Positions 60,442 to 64,000 of a DNA stretch of 64,000 bases are shown in pieces (position 1 is the stretch's first letter; every line of letters begins with the position of its first letter). The notes under the pieces were generated by a model. That model worked only from the letters and a program-made list of their open reading frames with translations, was not told the origin of the DNA and made no database searches. A program made the position numbers and the translations under genes. The stretch is from an uncultured Bacilli bacterium (lineage in GTDB: Bacteria; Bacillota_I; Bacilli_A; RF39; UBA660), in the NCBI GenBank assembly GCA_934085825.1, contig CAKOHR010000001.1, forward strand, positions 62,001-126,000, given 5' to 3'.

Positions 60442-62160
60442 ATGGATAGAATAACCTTTATATTAATAGCAGGTTTAGTATGGATAGTAACTATTATTTT
60501 GGTAATAGTTGTTTTGACGTTGATAAATAATAAAGAAAAGAAAAAATTGAAATTAGAAATAGAAAAGTTAGAAAAAGAAAAAAATATGGTTATTTCTGCT
60601 AGTATGTTATCAGAACTTAATAAAGTTGAAGCTCTAGTAAATAACGATGAAATGAGAGAAAAACTTGATGATTGGAAAAAGAGATTTAACGATATTAAAG
60701 ATAAAGAAATGCCTAAGATTACTGAAACAATAAATGATATAGAAGAGTTATTTGAAGAAAAGAATTTTAAAGAGTTAAAGGGTTTAGTTTTAAAAGCAGA
60801 TTTTGATTTAAATACTCTTAAAACTAAAGCATCTTTTTTACTTGATGAAATAAAAGATGTTACTTTAAGTGAAGAGAGAAATAGAGAAACAATTACTAAG
60901 TTAAAAGCTGAATATCGGGAAGTTCTTGGGACTTATAAAGAATTTGAGGATGAGTATGAAATTGTTAAGGTACCGTTAGAACTTCAATTTGAAAATGTTG
61001 ATAAACTTTTTGCAGCTTTTGAAAGTTCAATGGAAGCAAATGCATATACGGAAGTTGGTAAAATTGTTAAAGCTATCGCGGATGTTATAAGTAATTTGAA
61101 AGTAATTATTGATGAAGCAAGACCTATCGTTATGCTTGGTAAAAATTTGATACCTAAAAAAGAGGATGATATTAAAAATACTTTTGATAAAATGACTAGA
61201 GAAGGGTATAACCTTGAATATCTAAATATTGATGCTAATATTGAAGAAGCTAATAAAAAAATACAAGATATATTTCAAAGACTTAATGTGTTAAATGTTG
61301 AAGATTCACTTTTTGAACTTAAAACCATGCATGATTATTTTGACTCATTATATAGTGATTTTGATAAGGAAAGATATAGTAAGAAGATTTATGAGGATTA
61401 TAGTAGAAGCATACTACTTAAAGCTACGAAATTAGAAAAAGTAAATAATGAAATTTATAAAAAAATTAGTGACATAAAGTATAGCTATGATTTATCTGAT
61501 GATGAGGTAGCTGTTATTGCTGAAATAAAACAAGAAATTATGGAAATTAGAGCTAGTTATGATAAAGTTGTTGATACTGCAAGAAGTAGAATTTTAGCAT
61601 ATTCTAAGCTTGCAAGAGAAATGGAAATTATAAATTCTAAATTAATAAAGACTGAGGAAAAACTAAATGGAGCTTTAAAAACATTAGGTAGCTTAAAAGA
61701 AGATGAATTAAGGGCTCGTGAACAACTTGATGAAATAAAGAAAATTTTGTTTCAAACTAAGGAAAGAATTCGTTCGTATAAACTGCCATGTGTTCCTAAA
61801 AATTATTATGTAGAACTGGCTGAAGCTATGGAAGCAATTAACGTACTTGTTCGTGAACTTGATAAAAGACCAATTTCTATTAAAGTTCTTAACCTTCGTG
61901 TTGATACTGCGAGAGATTTGGTACTTAAAGTATACAATACTGTTAATGAAACTGTAAAAACTGCTAAGATGGCAGAAACTGCAATTGTATATGGAAATAG
62001 ATATCGTGTGGTAAATAAAGAAGTAGACTTTGGACTTGCAAAGGCAGAAGCTGCATTTGTTAAAGGTAATTTTAAAAATAGTTTGGAAAATGCCATTAAT
62101 GCCATAAATATTGTGGAACCTGGTATTCATAAAAAACTACTTGAAGAATCACAAAGTTAA
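60442..62160 (+). CDS. ezrA: Septation ring formation regulator EzrA
   Basis: A negative regulator of Z-ring assembly, anchored at the membrane. One N-terminal helix (about 3-24) is followed by about 540 residues of spectrin-like helical repeats. The pattern WKKRFNDIKDKEMPKI, then EELFEEKNFKELKG, resembles the start of EzrA. Length is 572 residues, close to the family norm. The ATG at 60442 is chosen over one at 60409, because GGTGAAG serves it and the anchor starts there. nifS follows 11 nt later, the conserved ezrA-nifS-thiI order. Confidence 0.9.
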   Translation: MDRITFILIAGLVWIVTIILVIVVLTLINNKEKKKLKLEIEKLEKEKNMVISASMLSELNKVEALVNNDEMREKLDDWKKRFNDIKDKEMPKITETINDIEELFEEKNFKELKGLVLKADFDLNTLKTKASFLLDEIKDVTLSEERNRETITKLKAEYREVLGTYKEFEDEYEIVKVPLELQFENVDKLFAAFESSMEANAYTEVGKIVKAIADVISNLKVIIDEARPIVMLGKNLIPKKEDDIKNTFDKMTREGYNLEYLNIDANIEEANKKIQDIFQRLNVLNVEDSLFELKTMHDYFDSLYSDFDKERYSKKIYEDYSRSILLKATKLEKVNNEIYKKISDIKYSYDLSDDEVAVIAEIKQEIMEIRASYDKVVDTARSRILAYSKLAREMEIINSKLIKTEEKLNGALKTLGSLKEDELRAREQLDEIKKILFQTKERIRSYKLPCVPKNYYVELAEAMEAINVLVRELDKRPISIKVLNLRVDTARDLVLKVYNTVNETVKTAKMAETAIVYGNRYRVVNKEVDFGLAKAEAAFVKGNFKNSLENAINAINIVEPGIHKKLLEESQS

Positions 62161-62171
62161 GGAGGAAAATA

Positions 62172-63299
62172 ATGATATATTTAGATTATAGTGCTACAAC
62201 ACCTGTTGATATTAGTGTTTTTGATACCCTTTCAAATGTTACTAAAAATTTTGCTGGAAATGCTAATTCTATTCATAGTTTAGGACAAAAATCTAGTGCG
62301 TTACTAGAAAGTGCTACGAAACAAATTGCTGATATATTTGGAGTAAATGCTAGTGAAATAGTTTATACAAGTGGAGCAACAGAAGCAAATAATATGGCTT
62401 TAATTGGAGCAGCCCTTGCTAATCATAAAAAAGGGAAACATATTATTGTTTCAAAACTAGAACATCCATCGATATATGCTATATGTGATTATTTGAAAAC
62501 AATGGGATTTGAAATAAGTTACGTTAATAATGATAAAGAAGGTTTAATTGATTTTGATGATTTAAAAGAAAAGGTTAGAGAAGATACAATTTTGGTTAGT
62601 ATTTGTGCTGTTAATTCTGAAATTGGAGTAAGACAACCATTAAAGATGATTAGACAAATAATAAAGAAAGAAAACATGGGAACAATTTTTCATTCTGATA
62701 TGACACAAGCTATTGGTAAAGTTAGTGTTAATATGCATGATGTTGACCTTGCTAGCATGTCTGGACATAAAATATTTGGGCCTAAAGGAATTGGTTTTCT
62801 ATATAAAAGTAGTATGGTTAAAATAACACCACTTATATATGGAAGTGGTAAAAGTAATGATTTAAAACCAGGAACACCACCACTTCCTTTAATTGCAGCT
62901 TTATCAAAAGCTATTAGACTTGCAAATGATGGTTTAGAGAAAAAAGAAAGATTTGTAAGTTTACTTAATGATAAAATAACTTCTAGTTTAAGTAAATATC
63001 CAAATATTATTATAAATAAAACTAAATATAGTATTCCTCAGATATTAAATATTAGCCTTATGGATGTTATGCCGGAAGTTATGGTGCATGCTTTAGATAA
63101 ACATGAAATATATGTAAGTACTAATACAGCTTGTTCCAGCGGAGATATATCTAATAGTGTTATAGCTATTTATAATGATGTAAATAGAGCAAAACATACT
63201 TTAAGAATTAGTTTATCTTATGTAACAACAACTGAGGAAGTAAATAGATTTTTGGAAATATTTAAAGAAGAATACGAAAACTTAAGTAATTTAAAATGA
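62172..63299 (+). CDS. nifS: Cysteine desulfurase (NifS/IscS family)
   Basis: A PLP enzyme that takes sulfur from cysteine. The start is IYLDYSATTPVD, the PLP lysine is in SGHKIFGPKG, GATEANNMAL binds the phosphate, and the catalytic cysteine is in STNTACSSGDIS. The 375-residue length is that of the class I short form. Placed between ezrA and thiI, it most likely supplies sulfur to ThiI for 4-thiouridine in tRNA. AAGGAGG precedes the ATG. Confidence 0.94.
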   Translation: MIYLDYSATTPVDISVFDTLSNVTKNFAGNANSIHSLGQKSSALLESATKQIADIFGVNASEIVYTSGATEANNMALIGAALANHKKGKHIIVSKLEHPSIYAICDYLKTMGFEISYVNNDKEGLIDFDDLKEKVREDTILVSICAVNSEIGVRQPLKMIRQIIKKENMGTIFHSDMTQAIGKVSVNMHDVDLASMSGHKIFGPKGIGFLYKSSMVKITPLIYGSGKSNDLKPGTPPLPLIAALSKAIRLANDGLEKKERFVSLLNDKITSSLSKYPNIIINKTKYSIPQILNISLMDVMPEVMVHALDKHEIYVSTNTACSSGDISNSVIAIYNDVNRAKHTLRISLSYVTTTEEVNRFLEIFKEEYENLSNLK

Positions 63300-63327
63300 G
63301 CTATTCAAAAAAGAATAGTCTTTTTTA
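63299..63327 (+). terminator. Terminator between nifS and thiI
   Basis: CTATTC (63301-63306) pairs with GAATAG (63313-63318) around six A, then T6. thiI must use readthrough or its own promoter (TTAAAAT near 63341). Confidence 0.75.
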
Positions 63328-63365
63328 ATGTTTTGTGTTAAAATACGTAAGGAAAGAGGTGTGCT

Positions 63366-64000
63366 ATGAAAAAACTAATTATTATAAAGTATGGTGAACT
63401 AAGCACTAAAAAAGATAATAAAAACTTTTTTATAAGTAAACTAAAAAATAATATTGAAGTTACTTTAAAAGATATTAACCATAATACTTATTATGATTTT
63501 GGTAGAATGTTTATTGAAACTGATGATTTTGATGAAGTAATAAAACATTTAGAAAATGTCTTTGGAATACAAGAGCTTTTAGTGGGTTATACATCAAATA
63601 ATTTAGAAATAGATGATATTAAAAATGATGTTTTAAATTTAGTAAGTAGTAAAAAATTTAAAACGTTTAAGGTTGTGACTAAAAGAAGTAATAAAAGTTA
63701 TCCCATAAATTCAATGGAAATAAGCAAAATAGTAGGTGGACATTTACTAAAAAATATTAGTGATATAAAAGTTGATGTTCATAATCCTGAGCTTACAGTA
63801 AATATTGAAATAAGAAATGAAGAAGTACTTTTTTATTTTGAAGGTATTAAAGGATTAGGTGGCTATCCAGTTGGAACACTTGGTAAAGGATTACTTATGC
63901 TAAGTGGTGGAATAGATTCACCAGTTGCGGGTTTCCTTGCTATCAAACGTGGTGTTAAACTCGAAGCAATTTATTTTGAAAGTCCACCTCATACCAGTGA
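63366..64000 (+). CDS. thiI: tRNA 4-thiouridine synthetase ThiI (3' end outside window)
   Basis: Starts at an ATG after GGAAAGAGGTG and is open to the window end, giving 211 codons. The N-terminal ferredoxin-like domain (IIIKYGELSTKKDN) and THUMP domain (FKVVTKRSNKSYPINSMEI) are followed by GGYPVGTLGKGLLMLSGGIDSPVAGF, whose SGGIDSP is the PP-loop that adenylates U8. Any C-terminal rhodanese domain would lie outside. It uses persulfide from the adjacent NifS. Confidence 0.93.
   Translation, partial: MKKLIIIKYGELSTKKDNKNFFISKLKNNIEVTLKDINHNTYYDFGRMFIETDDFDEVIKHLENVFGIQELLVGYTSNNLEIDDIKNDVLNLVSSKKFKTFKVVTKRSNKSYPINSMEISKIVGGHLLKNISDIKVDVHNPELTVNIEIRNEEVLFYFEGIKGLGGYPVGTLGKGLLMLSGGIDSPVAGFLAIKRGVKLEAIYFESPPHTS

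Noticed and set aside
61708..62130. Minus-strand open frames inside ezrA
   Set aside because: They are shadows of the helical coding sequence, without start signals or recognisable product.

Overview
The window is a strongly AT-rich bacterial chromosome segment from a low-GC Gram-positive lineage, most plausibly an uncultivated Bacilli-like (RF39/RFN20-type) gut bacterium. The evidence is the gene set: sepF-divIVA, ezrA, ftsK/spoIIIE, scpAB, dacA, a YfmF/YfmH M16 pair, a C-minus S4 protein, TypA, cotJ genes and a glmS ribozyme. AGGAGG-type ribosome binding sites and TTGACA-N17-TATAAT promoters are frequent. UGA ends several core genes (ftsY, scpA, pcrA, nifS), so the code is standard and not the mycoplasma code. 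The species assignment is inference.

Layout. 1-1284: end of recO, then tdk. 1290-2086: a compact type III toxin-antitoxin locus with three 37-nt repeats, a terminator and a ToxN/AbiQ-type toxin. 2168-4539: glyS, sepF, divIVA. 4548-8886: small membrane and SH3 proteins, tRNA-Lys, ftsY-ylxM, a broken secreted-protein gene, dacA. 8907-14923 (mostly minus strand): amidoligase-like protein, trmL, thioredoxin-like protein, ftsK, cotJC and a CotJA/CotJB-like protein. 15021-19104: two tandem glycine-rich surface proteins whose first 980 bp look identical. 19107-24379: small membrane proteins, an IS605-type tnpB element with its omega RNA, scpA-scpB, a ribbon-helix-helix-like protein. 24553-26348: a lectin-like surface protein and a VirB2-like small protein. 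26427-34773: pcrA, nucleotidyltransferase, ligA, then a membrane GGDEF-like sensor and a YihY protein. 35045-36917: an acidic membrane protein and a decayed second tnpB element. 36975-41631: radical SAM, dGTPase-like and M16 genes. 41651-47991: rpsD with its leader, typA, an orphan holin, a MITE-like element and a Ca2+-type P-ATPase. 48041-54156: accessory membrane and surface genes, including a frameshifted chloramphenicol acetyltransferase and another pseudogene. 54211-57649: tRNA-Met, a second MITE-like element, an unknown structured RNA, a frameshifted IS30 transposase and an XRE regulator. 57672-64000: glmS with its ribozyme, a DUF308 protein, ezrA, nifS and the start of thiI.

How the parts fit. 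Cell division and envelope genes (sepF, divIVA, ezrA, ftsK, dacA, glmS) and chromosome maintenance genes (recO, pcrA, ligA, scpAB, ftsK) form the conserved backbone. nifS-thiI is the usual sulfur-relay pair for tRNA thiolation. Between these lie short accessory stretches with surface proteins that appear to diversify at their C-termini, mobile elements and decaying genes. No prophage, CRISPR array or conjugation module is present. The most notable items are the type III toxin-antitoxin locus with a visible H-type pseudoknot in each repeat, the tandem surface-protein duplication, the terminator-bearing MITE family, and the unassigned structured RNA next to IS30.
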